Positions 26,271-34,192 of a stretch of DNA of 64,000 bases are shown piece by piece. The notes beneath the pieces were generated by a model. It ran no database searches and had not been told where the DNA came from. It saw only the letters and a program-made list of their open reading frames with translations. The stretch's first letter is position 1; every line of letters starts with the position of its first letter. Position numbers and translations under genes: made by a program. Source of the stretch: Brenneria goodwinii (GTDB lineage: Bacteria; Pseudomonadota; Gammaproteobacteria; Enterobacterales; Enterobacteriaceae); the NCBI RefSeq assembly GCF_002291445.1, contig NZ_CP014137.1, forward strand, positions 1,302,001 to 1,366,000, read 5' to 3'.

Positions 26271-27569
26271 TTATTTACTGGCCTTGAACGCCTGTTCGAT
26301 GTCCGCCTTCAGATCGTCGATATGCTCAATCCCCACCGAGAAGCGCAGCCCGGCCGGCGTGACGCCGGCGGATATTTGCTGTTCGTCGCTCAACTGCTGG
26401 TGGGTAGTGGCCGAAGGCTGGATAATCAAGGTCTTGGCGTCGCCAACGTTAGCCAGGTGCGTAATCAGCCGCAGGCTGTTGATAAACCGGCTGGCGCGCG
26501 CTTTGCCGCCGCTGATTTCCACGGACAGCACGCTGCCAAACCCTTTTGTTAGGTATTTATGGGCCGTATCGTATGCCGGACTGGAGGGTAGGCCCGGATA
26601 ATTCACGCTTTCCACTTCCGGATGTTTTTCCAGCCAGCGGGCCAGTTCCAATGCGTTATCAACATGCCGCTCTACCCGCAGAGAGAGCGTTTCCAGCCCT
26701 TGCAGGAGCAAAAAGGCGTTAAAAGGCGACAGCGTCGGGCCGAAATCACGCAGACCTTCGACCCTGGCGCGGATAATAAACTGAATGTTGCCCAATTCAC
26801 TGCCGGGGCCGAAAACCTCGTTATATACCAGACCATGATACGCCGCCGATGGCGTGGAGAATTGCGGGAATTTCCCGTTTCCCCACGGATAGTTGCCGCC
26901 ATCCACTATCACGCCGCCGATACTGTTGCCATGGCCCCCGATCCATTTGGTGGCGGACTCCACCACCACGTGCGCGCCATGCTCAAGGGGGCGAAAAAGA
27001 TACCCGCCGGCGGCAAAGGTATTATCGACCACCAGGGGTAAGTGATATTTTTGCGCCAATTCGGCGAAATGGTCGAAATCAGGGAAGCCCAGACGCGGAT
27101 TACCGATGGTTTCAAGATAAAGCGCTTTGGTATTTTCATTAATCAGGCTTTCGAAACTCACCGCGTTATCATCTTTGGCGATACGGACTTCCACGCCCAG
27201 GCGCTTAAACGAGAGATTGAACTGCGTCCAGGTGCCGCCATACAACGAAGGCGAGGAGACGAAATTATCGCCCGCCTGCAATATATTGTTCAGCGCGATA
27301 AATTGCGCAGCCTGACCGGATGCCACCGCCAGCGCGGCAACGCCGCCTTCCAGTGCGGCGATGCGCTTTTCAAAAACGTCAGTGGTGGGATTTTGAATCC
27401 GGGTATAGATATTGCCGAATTCACGCAATGCGAACCGATCCGCGCCCTGCTGGGCATTTTCGAAAGCATAGGAGGTTGTCTGATAGATAGGCACGGCCCG
27501 AGCCCCGGTCGTGGGATCGGGCTGTTGGCCGGCATGAAGTTGCAAGGTTTCGAATTTTAACGATGCCAT
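26271..27569 (-). CDS. metY: O-acetylhomoserine sulfhydrylase (MetY-type, Cys/Met-metabolism PLP enzyme)
   Basis: PLP enzyme of 432 residues, the usual MetY length. The Schiff-base Lys is in ESATKWIGGHG, and the N-terminal FETLQLHAGQQPDPTTGAR is the standard opening of the family. It joins sulfide to O-acetylhomoserine to give homocysteine. It is the first gene of the leftward metY-metX-ybaK operon, separated by 6 bp from metX. Its nearness to the sulfite-releasing lyase suggests that sulfide derived from sulfonates is assimilated here. No MetJ box was recognised upstream. Confidence 0.92.
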   Translation of the reverse strand: MASLKFETLQLHAGQQPDPTTGARAVPIYQTTSYAFENAQQGADRFALREFGNIYTRIQNPTTDVFEKRIAALEGGVAALAVASGQAAQFIALNNILQAGDNFVSSPSLYGGTWTQFNLSFKRLGVEVRIAKDDNAVSFESLINENTKALYLETIGNPRLGFPDFDHFAELAQKYHLPLVVDNTFAAGGYLFRPLEHGAHVVVESATKWIGGHGNSIGGVIVDGGNYPWGNGKFPQFSTPSAAYHGLVYNEVFGPGSELGNIQFIIRARVEGLRDFGPTLSPFNAFLLLQGLETLSLRVERHVDNALELARWLEKHPEVESVNYPGLPSSPAYDTAHKYLTKGFGSVLSVEISGGKARASRFINSLRLITHLANVGDAKTLIIQPSATTHQQLSDEQQISAGVTPAGLRFSVGIEHIDDLKADIEQAFKASK

Positions 27570-27852
27570 AAAATATTCGCAATTAAGTTAGAGAATAAGA
27601 GCATCAGGTAAACATACGCGGGATTATTTGTTAACTGACTAAAAAGGATATTGATTGTTAATTTCGTACTATGGCTTTGGGGTTTAAGCGCAATAAATCC
27701 GCTAATAATATATATATTCAAGAATATGCCGTATTCAGTTAAATAGGCTTTTTTTTTATAAATGAGAAATAGGAGAGAAAAGTTATTTTTTTGCATCAAT
27801 ATATCGCGCAAAAATGGTTCTATTTTCTTTCATCGATAAATGCCCATTCAGG
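27570..27852. other. AT-rich upstream region of the metY operon
   Basis: Probable promoter region. An 84-codon minus-strand frame in it has no recognisable features and is not called. Confidence 0.35.
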
Positions 27853-28293
27853 CTGATGACTAAGTTCGAAACATTGCCATTAATGACTCCCACCCAGCCT
27901 CCCCCTTGCCAGTTGTCTCTTAGTCACATTTTTATGCGGACTTGGAGATAGTTTCGTGCGCCACAATGCCGCTATTTTCATGCTGCCTCGCAGCACGCTC
28001 CCGACATAGGGGGCTCAGACGCCAGCCCCCTATGAACCCCGGCTTGCGGCTAAATTATGTCGCTGCGCGATGCCTTCGGAATCGGATCGCTCTTACCGAA
28101 CCGCCAGTGACGCGTTCCCGACGCGGCACTGGCTTGAACCGCATCCGTGCGGTTCATTCGGGAGCCCTCCGCTTCCTCAGCATAATTTCTTACGCCGGAT
28201 AACGGCAACCCCCTCATAGCCCCTACATTTGTGACTAAGAGACAGGCGAAGGGGCGGGGTGGGGTTAGAATCAGAAGGTTTGTCAGCAGTCTG
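27853..28293. repeat. Host palindromic repeat (copy R2, inverted), interrupted and partly deleted
   Basis: Read on the minus strand this matches the intact repeat at 30524-30684: CAGACTGCTGACAAACC, the ACCCC-rich arm and CCCCTTCGC, then the mobile element, then CTGGCAAGGGGGAGG and the right arm ending GTCATCA. The stretch from the loop of the first hairpin to the left half of the second hairpin is missing, so only the right flank keeps the target loop. Confidence 0.7.
27913..28245 (-). mobile_element. MITE-like non-coding element, copy B (inverted)
   Basis: The element is 333 bp, the same family as copy A at 17886-18216. Both ends carry TGTCTCTTAGTCACA. The outer parts are nearly identical to copy A and the middle (about 28080-28175) is diverged but keeps the same stems with other base pairs: GCCAGTG/CACTGGC (28103-28133), AACCGCA/TGCGGTT (28137-28154), CGGA..GCTC/GAGC..TCCG (28083-28171) and ATAGGGGGCT/AGCCCCCTAT (28006-28033). 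It carries no transposase gene. Confidence 0.8.
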
Positions 28294-28321
28294 ACGGCCT
28301 GAAAGGCCGTGATTGCGTGAA

Positions 28322-29092
28322 TTACTTTTTAAACTTGTCGCACAGCGCCAGCGTTGCGCCGCGGAACACGCCCAGATCGCTGCCGACGGCGACAAAGCGG
28401 GCTCCCCACTCCAGATAGCGTCGGGCGTCTGCTTCTACCGGCGCCAGAATCCCGCTCGGTTTGCCGTGCGCCGCTGCGCGTTGCAGGATATGCCGGATCA
28501 CTTTCTGCACTTCGGCATGATTCGGTTGCCCCAGATAACCCAGCGCGGCGGAGAGATCGCCCGGTCCGACGAAAATGCCGTCAACCCCGTCTACCGCGGC
28601 GATGGCATCCAGATTGTCCACGCCTTCCTGACTTTCGATCTGTACCAGAACGGTGATGTTGTCGTTAATCGTGGCGAAGTAGTTGGGTTCCGTGCCGAAC
28701 GCATTGCTGCGGTGTCCCACAGACACGCCGCGGATACCGGCGGGCGGATAACGCGTCGACGCCACGGCGCGCACCGCTTCTTCTTGCGTTTCCACAAACG
28801 GGATCAGGAAATTGTAAAACCCGATATCCAGCAACCGCTTGATAATCACCGGTTCATTGCAGGGCGGGCGCACCACCGGCGCGCTGTGGCTGCCTTTCAA
28901 TGCCATCAGTTGCGGAATAAACGACAGCACGTCGTTTGGCGAATGTTCGCCGTCCAGCACCAGCCAGTCGAATCCGGCCAGTCCCAGTATTTCGGTGGTG
29001 GTCGGATTTCCCAGCCCGCACCAGCAGCCGATAAGCGTTTTTTGTTGCTGCAAATCCTGACGGAAACGGTTAGGTAAGAGCGGCGTTTTCAT
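28322..29092 (-). CDS. garL: 5-keto-4-deoxy-D-glucarate aldolase
   Basis: Class II HpcH/HpaI-family aldolase of 256 residues, the same length as E. coli GarL and very similar to it along the whole protein as I recall it (GFDWLVLDGEH, NEPVIIKRLLDIGFYNFL, STRYPPAGIRGVSVGHR, VDGIFVGPGDLSAALG). It splits 5-keto-4-deoxy-D-glucarate into pyruvate and tartronate semialdehyde. It lies 40 bp after gudD in the same direction, so it takes the product of glucarate dehydratase. No GarR/GarK homologue for the next steps is in the window. Confidence 0.93.
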   Translation of the reverse strand: MKTPLLPNRFRQDLQQQKTLIGCWCGLGNPTTTEILGLAGFDWLVLDGEHSPNDVLSFIPQLMALKGSHSAPVVRPPCNEPVIIKRLLDIGFYNFLIPFVETQEEAVRAVASTRYPPAGIRGVSVGHRSNAFGTEPNYFATINDNITVLVQIESQEGVDNLDAIAAVDGVDGIFVGPGDLSAALGYLGQPNHAEVQKVIRHILQRAAAHGKPSGILAPVEADARRYLEWGARFVAVGSDLGVFRGATLALCDKFKK

Positions 29093-29132
29093 TTTTCATC
29101 CTCAGTAATTGGAAGGTGTTGTTCAATAACGG

Positions 29133-30479
29133 TCAGCGCACCAGACACGGACGTTTGTTATCGAACGTCCACCCGGGAACAAGATATTGCATTCCGGCGG
29201 CGTCATCGCGTGCGCCTAACCCATTGTTTTTATATAACGCATTGGCTTTATAAAGCTGATCCATATCCAGTTCGATACCCAAACCGGGGCGCTTCGGCAC
29301 ATCGATCCTGCCGCCGATAATCTGCAACGGCGCTTTTGTCAGGCGCTGGTTGCCTTCCTGCCAGATCCAGTGGGTATCGATAGCGGCGATATCGCCCGGC
29401 GCGGCGGCGGCGACATGGGTAAACATCGCCAGGGAAATGTCGAAGTGGTTATTGGAGTGCGACCCCCAGGTCAGCCCCCATTCATGGCACATCTGCGCCA
29501 CGCGCACCGATCCCTGCATGGACCAGAAATGCGGATCGGCCAGTGGAATATCGACCGATTGCAACGCAATGGCATGTTTCATCTGACGCCAGTCGGTGGC
29601 GATCATATTGGTGGCTGTCGGCAAGCCCGTTGCGCGCCGGAACTCCGCCATCGTCTCGCGGCCGGAAAAGCCTTGTTCCGCGCCGCAGGGATCTTCGGCG
29701 TAGGCCAGCACGCCTTTCAGCTGTTTGCCAAGCTGAATCGCTTCCTGCAGCGACCAGGCGCCGTTGGGATCCAGCGTGATGCGCGCCTGCGGGAAACGGT
29801 TGGCCAACGCCGTGACGGCTTCCGCCTCTTCGCTGCCGGCCAGCACGCCGCCTTTCAGTTTGAAATCATTGAAACCGTATTTTTCATAGGCGGCTTCGGC
29901 TAAACGCACCACGGCCTCCGGCGTCAGCGCCTCTTCATGGCGCAAGCGATACCAGTCGCATTTTTCATCTGTCTGGCTCTGGTAGGGCAGATCGGTTTTG
30001 CGGCGATCGCCAATATAGAACAGGTATCCCAGCGCCTCGACGGCGTCCCGTTGCTGTCCGTCGCCCAACAGCGCCGCCACCGGCACGTTCAGGAACTGCC
30101 CCAGCAGATCCAGCATCGCCGCTTCCACGGCGGTAACCACATGAACGGTGATGCGCTGATCGAAGGTTTGCTGACCGCGACCGGATGCGTCTCGATCGGA
30201 AAACTGGCGAAATATGGCGTTCATGACGTTTTTGTATTCGCCCAGCGTTTTTCCTGTCACCAGCGCCGCCGCCTGTTCCAGCGTCCGGCGGATTTTTTCG
30301 CCGCCGGGCACCTCGCCCACGCCGGTGTGGCCGGCATTGTCTTTAAGAATAACGATATTACGGGTGAAATAAGGCGCGTGCGCGCCGCTAAGATTCAACA
30401 GCATGCTGTCGTAACCGGCGACGGGAAGAACCTGCATGTCGACAACAACCGGAGTATCAGGGAAATGATGGCTATCCAT
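29133..30479 (-). CDS. gudD: Glucarate dehydratase
   Basis: Enolase-superfamily enzyme of 448 residues that dehydrates D-glucarate to 5-keto-4-deoxyglucarate. The family segments HDSMLMNLSGAHAP-like start, FNDFKLKGGVLAG with the catalytic KxK, ITLDPNGAWSL, AYAEDPCGAEQGFSGRE and WGSHSNNHFDISLAMF match the E. coli enzyme closely. The ATG at 30479 is chosen because AAGGAG stands just upstream and the protein then begins like known GudD; an upstream frame extension runs into the repeat region. It is followed by garL. Confidence 0.95.
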   Translation of the reverse strand: MDSHHFPDTPVVVDMQVLPVAGYDSMLLNLSGAHAPYFTRNIVILKDNAGHTGVGEVPGGEKIRRTLEQAAALVTGKTLGEYKNVMNAIFRQFSDRDASGRGQQTFDQRITVHVVTAVEAAMLDLLGQFLNVPVAALLGDGQQRDAVEALGYLFYIGDRRKTDLPYQSQTDEKCDWYRLRHEEALTPEAVVRLAEAAYEKYGFNDFKLKGGVLAGSEEAEAVTALANRFPQARITLDPNGAWSLQEAIQLGKQLKGVLAYAEDPCGAEQGFSGRETMAEFRRATGLPTATNMIATDWRQMKHAIALQSVDIPLADPHFWSMQGSVRVAQMCHEWGLTWGSHSNNHFDISLAMFTHVAAAAPGDIAAIDTHWIWQEGNQRLTKAPLQIIGGRIDVPKRPGLGIELDMDQLYKANALYKNNGLGARDDAAGMQYLVPGWTFDNKRPCLVR

Positions 30480-30523
30480 CGTGGACTCCTTAATTTGAAT
30501 CGATAAATCTTCTGTGAAGATTC

Positions 30524-30684
30524 CAGACTGCTGACAAACCTTCTGGATCCAACCCCACCCCAACCCTCCCCTTCGCAGGGGAGGGGGAAAACCCTATTTT
30601 TTTATTGCGTTAGCACCTCCCCCTGACAAGGGGGAGGCCGGGTGGGGGTTGCTAACGGCAACGTTTAGAACTTTGTCATCAAAC
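30524..30684. repeat. Host palindromic repeat, intact copy (R3)
   Basis: About 160 bp with two GC hairpins: CCCTCCCC/GGGGAGGG with loop TTCGCA, and CCTCCCCC/GGGGGAGG with loop TGACAA. The ends are loosely inverted (TGACAAA near the left, TTTGTCA near the right). This copy shows the uninterrupted target of the mobile element found inside R1 and R2. It lies between gudD and the dehydrogenase gene of the glucarate operon and may affect the mRNA there. Confidence 0.75.
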
Positions 30685-30779
30685 TCAAATCTTCTTTGAA
30701 AATTCTCTGCTTTCTGCGCAGTAAGCCGTAACGCCCAACGGCAAGCGGCTTTGCAAAACAAAGCCGCGGTTTGATGCTG

Positions 30780-32273
30780 CTATTTAGCGGTAGGCATGGC
30801 GAATTCCGGACCTTGCGCAATGCTGTCCGGCCAACGCTGCATGATGCTCTTATAGCGAGTATAGAAACGGATGGCCTCTTCGCCGTAGGCGTGATGTTCG
30901 CCGAACAGCGAACGTTTCCATCCGCCGAAGGAGTGCCAGGCCATGGGAACGGGGACTGGAACATTAATGCCCACCATGCCGGCTTTGATCGTGCGGGCGA
31001 AAGTGCGCGCTATGCCGCCGTCACGCGTAAAGCAGACGGCGCCGTTGCCGAACTCATGGGCATTGGTCAGCTCAACCGCCTCTGCAAATGTCGCTACCCG
31101 GACGATAGACAGCACCGGTCCGAAGATCTCCTCGCGATAGATGGTCATGTCCGGCGTGACGTCGTCAAACAGCGTCGCGCCGACAAAATAGCCGTTTTCC
31201 GCGCCCGGGACGCGGAAATTACGGCCGTCCACCAGCAGCCTGGCGCCTTCTTCCGTCCCTTTATCAATGTATTGGGTAACGCGCGCCTGATGTTCCGCGG
31301 TAACCAGCGGCCCCATATCGGCTTCACCATCCGTGCCGTTGCGCACTCGCAGTTTCTCAATACGCGGCAGCAGCTTCGCCACCAGTTCGTCGCCGACGGA
31401 ACCTACCGCCACGGCGACCGAACAGGACATGCAGCGTTCTCCCGCCGCGCCATATGCCGCGCCGATCAGCGCATCCGCCGCCTGATCAAGGTCGGCGTCA
31501 GGCATAACGGTAATATGGTTCTTGGCGCCGCCGAGCGCCTGTACGCGCTTGCCATGCTGGCTGGCCTGACGGTGAATGTATTCGGCGACCGGCGTTGAAC
31601 CGACAAAGGAAACGGCCTCCACTTTAGGATGCGTCAACAGGCGATCCACGGCTTCTTTGCCGCCTTGCACCACATTGAAAACGCCGTCCGGCAATCCGGC
31701 TTCCTTAAGCAGGCGGGCCAGCATCAGGCTGACGGACGGATCGCGTTCAGACGGCTTCAGTACGAACGTATTGCCGGTAGCCAACGCCATCGGGATCATC
31801 CACAGCGGCACCATGATCGGGAAATTGAACGGCGTGATGCCGACGCACACGCCAAGCGCCTGACGCAGGTTCCAGTTATCGATATTGCCGCCGATATTGT
31901 CAGAGAACGAACTTTGCAACAGGCTGGGCGCGCCGCAGGCAAACTCCACCACTTCGATACCGCGAGTGATTTCGCCCATGGCGTCGGACAGCACTTTGCC
32001 GTGTTCGCGGGTGATGATTTGCGCCAGCTCTTCGCTATGTTTTTCCAGCAATTCTTTGAAACGAAACAGAACTCTGGCACGGCGCAGCGCGGACTGAGAC
32101 GACCAGCCGTCAAACGCGGCGGCGGCGGCTTCGACGGCGAGATCGACGGTTGCCGGACGCGCCAACGCCACCTGAGCCACGACTTCGCCGAGCGCGGGGT
32201 TGTATACCGGCTGTTGTCCGTCCTGTTCGCCTTCCACCTCTTTCCCATTGATAAAATGTTGGATTCTTTCCAT
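30780..32273 (-). CDS. Methylmalonate-semialdehyde dehydrogenase-like CoA-dependent ALDH (MmsA/IolA type)
   Basis: Aldehyde dehydrogenase of 498 residues. FNFPIMVPLWMIPMALATGNTFVLKPSE, GSTPVAEYI and the catalytic Cys in AAGERCMS are diagnostic of the MMSDH branch. Members decarboxylate and oxidise malonate semialdehyde or methylmalonate semialdehyde to acetyl- or propionyl-CoA. The ATG at 32273 with AGAGAGGAAA upstream gives the usual length; a frame extension to 32348 is less likely. It lies in the glucarate/aldonate operon, so a 3-oxo acid from sugar-acid breakdown is a plausible substrate. Confidence 0.85.
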   Translation of the reverse strand: MERIQHFINGKEVEGEQDGQQPVYNPALGEVVAQVALARPATVDLAVEAAAAAFDGWSSQSALRRARVLFRFKELLEKHSEELAQIITREHGKVLSDAMGEITRGIEVVEFACGAPSLLQSSFSDNIGGNIDNWNLRQALGVCVGITPFNFPIMVPLWMIPMALATGNTFVLKPSERDPSVSLMLARLLKEAGLPDGVFNVVQGGKEAVDRLLTHPKVEAVSFVGSTPVAEYIHRQASQHGKRVQALGGAKNHITVMPDADLDQAADALIGAAYGAAGERCMSCSVAVAVGSVGDELVAKLLPRIEKLRVRNGTDGEADMGPLVTAEHQARVTQYIDKGTEEGARLLVDGRNFRVPGAENGYFVGATLFDDVTPDMTIYREEIFGPVLSIVRVATFAEAVELTNAHEFGNGAVCFTRDGGIARTFARTIKAGMVGINVPVPVPMAWHSFGGWKRSLFGEHHAYGEEAIRFYTRYKSIMQRWPDSIAQGPEFAMPTAK

Positions 32274-32363
32274 TACAGCATTTCCTCTCTCTTTCGGTTC
32301 ATGGAGAAATAAATAACGCGGATTAAAACGGCGGGTTTCTTTCACCACCGCGTCTTTTTTGCC

Positions 32364-32391
32364 TTGACGCCTGGCGGTATTCAGGCGTCAA
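32364..32391. terminator. Intercistronic 10-bp hairpin
   Basis: TTGACGCCTG and CAGGCGTCAA form a perfect stem with an 8-base loop, between the dehydratase stop and the dehydrogenase start. For the leftward transcript no T-run follows, so it is more likely an mRNA-stabilising or attenuating hairpin than a strong terminator. Confidence 0.5.
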
Positions 32392-32405
32392 CACCGGTTG
32401 GGTCA

Positions 32406-34151
32406 TTACTGAATCGGCGGTTCAGGAATCAAGCCTTGTTCACCCGGCACGGTTTGTAGAAAATCAAAATCGCAGCCATCGTCCGCCTGGCTGACGTGTT
32501 CGGCGAATAACCGACCATAGCCGCGCGGATAATAAGGTTGAGGCGGCGTCCACGCTTCACGACGCTGCTCCATTTCTTCTTCGGGGATCAGTAAGTTAAG
32601 CTGGCGTTTTGACACGCTTAACTCAATGTTGTCGCCATCGCGCACCAGCGCCAGCGGCCCGCCGATGAAAGATTCGGGCGCGATATGCACCACGCAGGAG
32701 CCAAAACTGGTGCCGCTCATGCGCGCATCGGACAGGCGCACCATATCGCGGATCCCCCGTTCCAGCAGTTTTTTCGGGATCGGGATCTGTCCCCATTCAG
32801 GGAAGCCGGGAGCGCCCAACGGCCCCGCGTTCTTCAGCACCAGTACGGAGTTCTCATCCACGTCAAGAGCCGGGTCGTCAATGCGTTTCTGCAGATCTTC
32901 CACGTTGTTGAAAACAACCGCTCGGCCGACATGATCATGCAGCCGCGGATCGGCCGCATGGATTTTTAATACCGCACTGTTGGGCGCCAGGTTGCCGCGC
33001 AGGATCACCAGACTGCCCAGTTCCCCCAGCGGTTTATCCAGCGGCAGAATCACATCGTCGTTGTACACTTCCGCATCGGCGAAGTTTTCCCCCAGCGTTT
33101 TGCCGTTCACCGTCATCGGCGAGCCGTCAATCAGCGTACCCAGGCGGTTGAGCAAGGCCCGCAGGCCGCCGGCGTAATAGAAATCCTCCATCAGATATTT
33201 CCCGGCGGGGCGAATATTGGCCAGGTGGGGCACTTTCTGCGACAGCTCATCGAAACGATCCACGGTGAGAGGGATGCCGGCCCGGCGCGCCATGGCGATC
33301 ACATGAATCACGGCATTGGTGGAACCGCCGAGCGCCAGCGCGGTGGTAATGGCATTATCGAAGGAGGCGGGGCACAGGAAATCCGAGGGTTTGAGATCTT
33401 CCCAGACCATTTCGACGATGCGGCGACCGGTGCGTTCGGCCATGATGGCATGACGCGAATCCGGCGCCACAATGGATGACGCGCCGGTAAAACAGAAGCC
33501 CAAGGCATCGGCGATGCTCATCATGGTGGGCGCGGTGCCCATGGTCATACAGGTTCCGGCCGAACGGGAGATGCCGTTTTCCACCTCTTCCAATTGCTCT
33601 TCGCTATACTCTCCGGCTTTATATTTGTACCAGGAGGCGAACAGATCGGTGCCCGAGCCGAGAAATTTCCCTTTATTGTCGCCGCGCAGCGACGGCCCGG
33701 CCGGTAAATAAATCGCGGGAATATTCATGGAGATGGCGCCCATGATCAGGCCGGGCGTGGTTTTATCACAACCGCCCATCAACACCGCGCCGTCAATGGG
33801 ATGGGATCGCAGCAGTTCCTCGGTTTCGATTGCCAGCAGATTGCGATAGAGCATGGCCGCCGGTCTGACATATGGCTCGCCCAGCGACATGGCCGGTAGT
33901 TCAATAGGAAATCCGCCGGCCTGAAGAATGCCGCGCTTGACTTGCTCGGCGCGTTCTTTGAAATGCGTGTGACATGGGTTGATCTCGCTCCAGGTATTGA
34001 CAATCGCGATCACCGGTTTTCCCATGTAATCTTCACGGGCGTAACCTTGCTGGGCCATACGGGCGCGGTGCCCCAGAGAGCGGAATACCGGCGCGCCGTA
34101 CCAGCGATAACTTCTTAGTGTTTCAGGCGTTTTTTTAATTTGTGCGCACAT
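32406..34151 (-). CDS. IlvD/Edd family sugar-acid dehydratase (L-arabinonate dehydratase-like)
   Basis: Iron-sulfur dehydratase of 581 residues. The three cluster-ligand cysteines of the [2Fe-2S] pentonate dehydratases are at 60 (NTWSEINPC), 128 (MGGCDKTTP) and 201 (SAGTCMTMG); the Rhizobium L-arabinonate enzyme has them at 59, 127 and 200 as I recall. The catalytic serine region is SGTSFGSCVVHIAPE. It should convert an aldonate to a 2-keto-3-deoxy acid. It lies 41 bp after an MFS gene. Possible substrates are arabinonate, xylonate, fuconate or galactonate; the nearby KDPGal genes make galactonate worth testing. Confidence 0.8.
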   Translation of the reverse strand: MCAQIKKTPETLRSYRWYGAPVFRSLGHRARMAQQGYAREDYMGKPVIAIVNTWSEINPCHTHFKERAEQVKRGILQAGGFPIELPAMSLGEPYVRPAAMLYRNLLAIETEELLRSHPIDGAVLMGGCDKTTPGLIMGAISMNIPAIYLPAGPSLRGDNKGKFLGSGTDLFASWYKYKAGEYSEEQLEEVENGISRSAGTCMTMGTAPTMMSIADALGFCFTGASSIVAPDSRHAIMAERTGRRIVEMVWEDLKPSDFLCPASFDNAITTALALGGSTNAVIHVIAMARRAGIPLTVDRFDELSQKVPHLANIRPAGKYLMEDFYYAGGLRALLNRLGTLIDGSPMTVNGKTLGENFADAEVYNDDVILPLDKPLGELGSLVILRGNLAPNSAVLKIHAADPRLHDHVGRAVVFNNVEDLQKRIDDPALDVDENSVLVLKNAGPLGAPGFPEWGQIPIPKKLLERGIRDMVRLSDARMSGTSFGSCVVHIAPESFIGGPLALVRDGDNIELSVSKRQLNLLIPEEEMEQRREAWTPPQPYYPRGYGRLFAEHVSQADDGCDFDFLQTVPGEQGLIPEPPIQ

Positions 34152-34192
34152 GGTTGCCTCCAGTTATTATTAGAAAACATATTCTCATTAGG

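Noticed and set aside
27942..28202. 86-codon plus-strand ORF inside element copy B
   Set aside because: No matching frame in copy A; conservation is at the level of hairpins and ends.
17886..28245. A composite transposon carrying islAB and metXY
   Set aside because: Neither end carries a transposase, and each element copy lies in its own host repeat at the same target loop, so two separate insertions explain the picture more simply. No duplication outside the 10 kb segment was seen.
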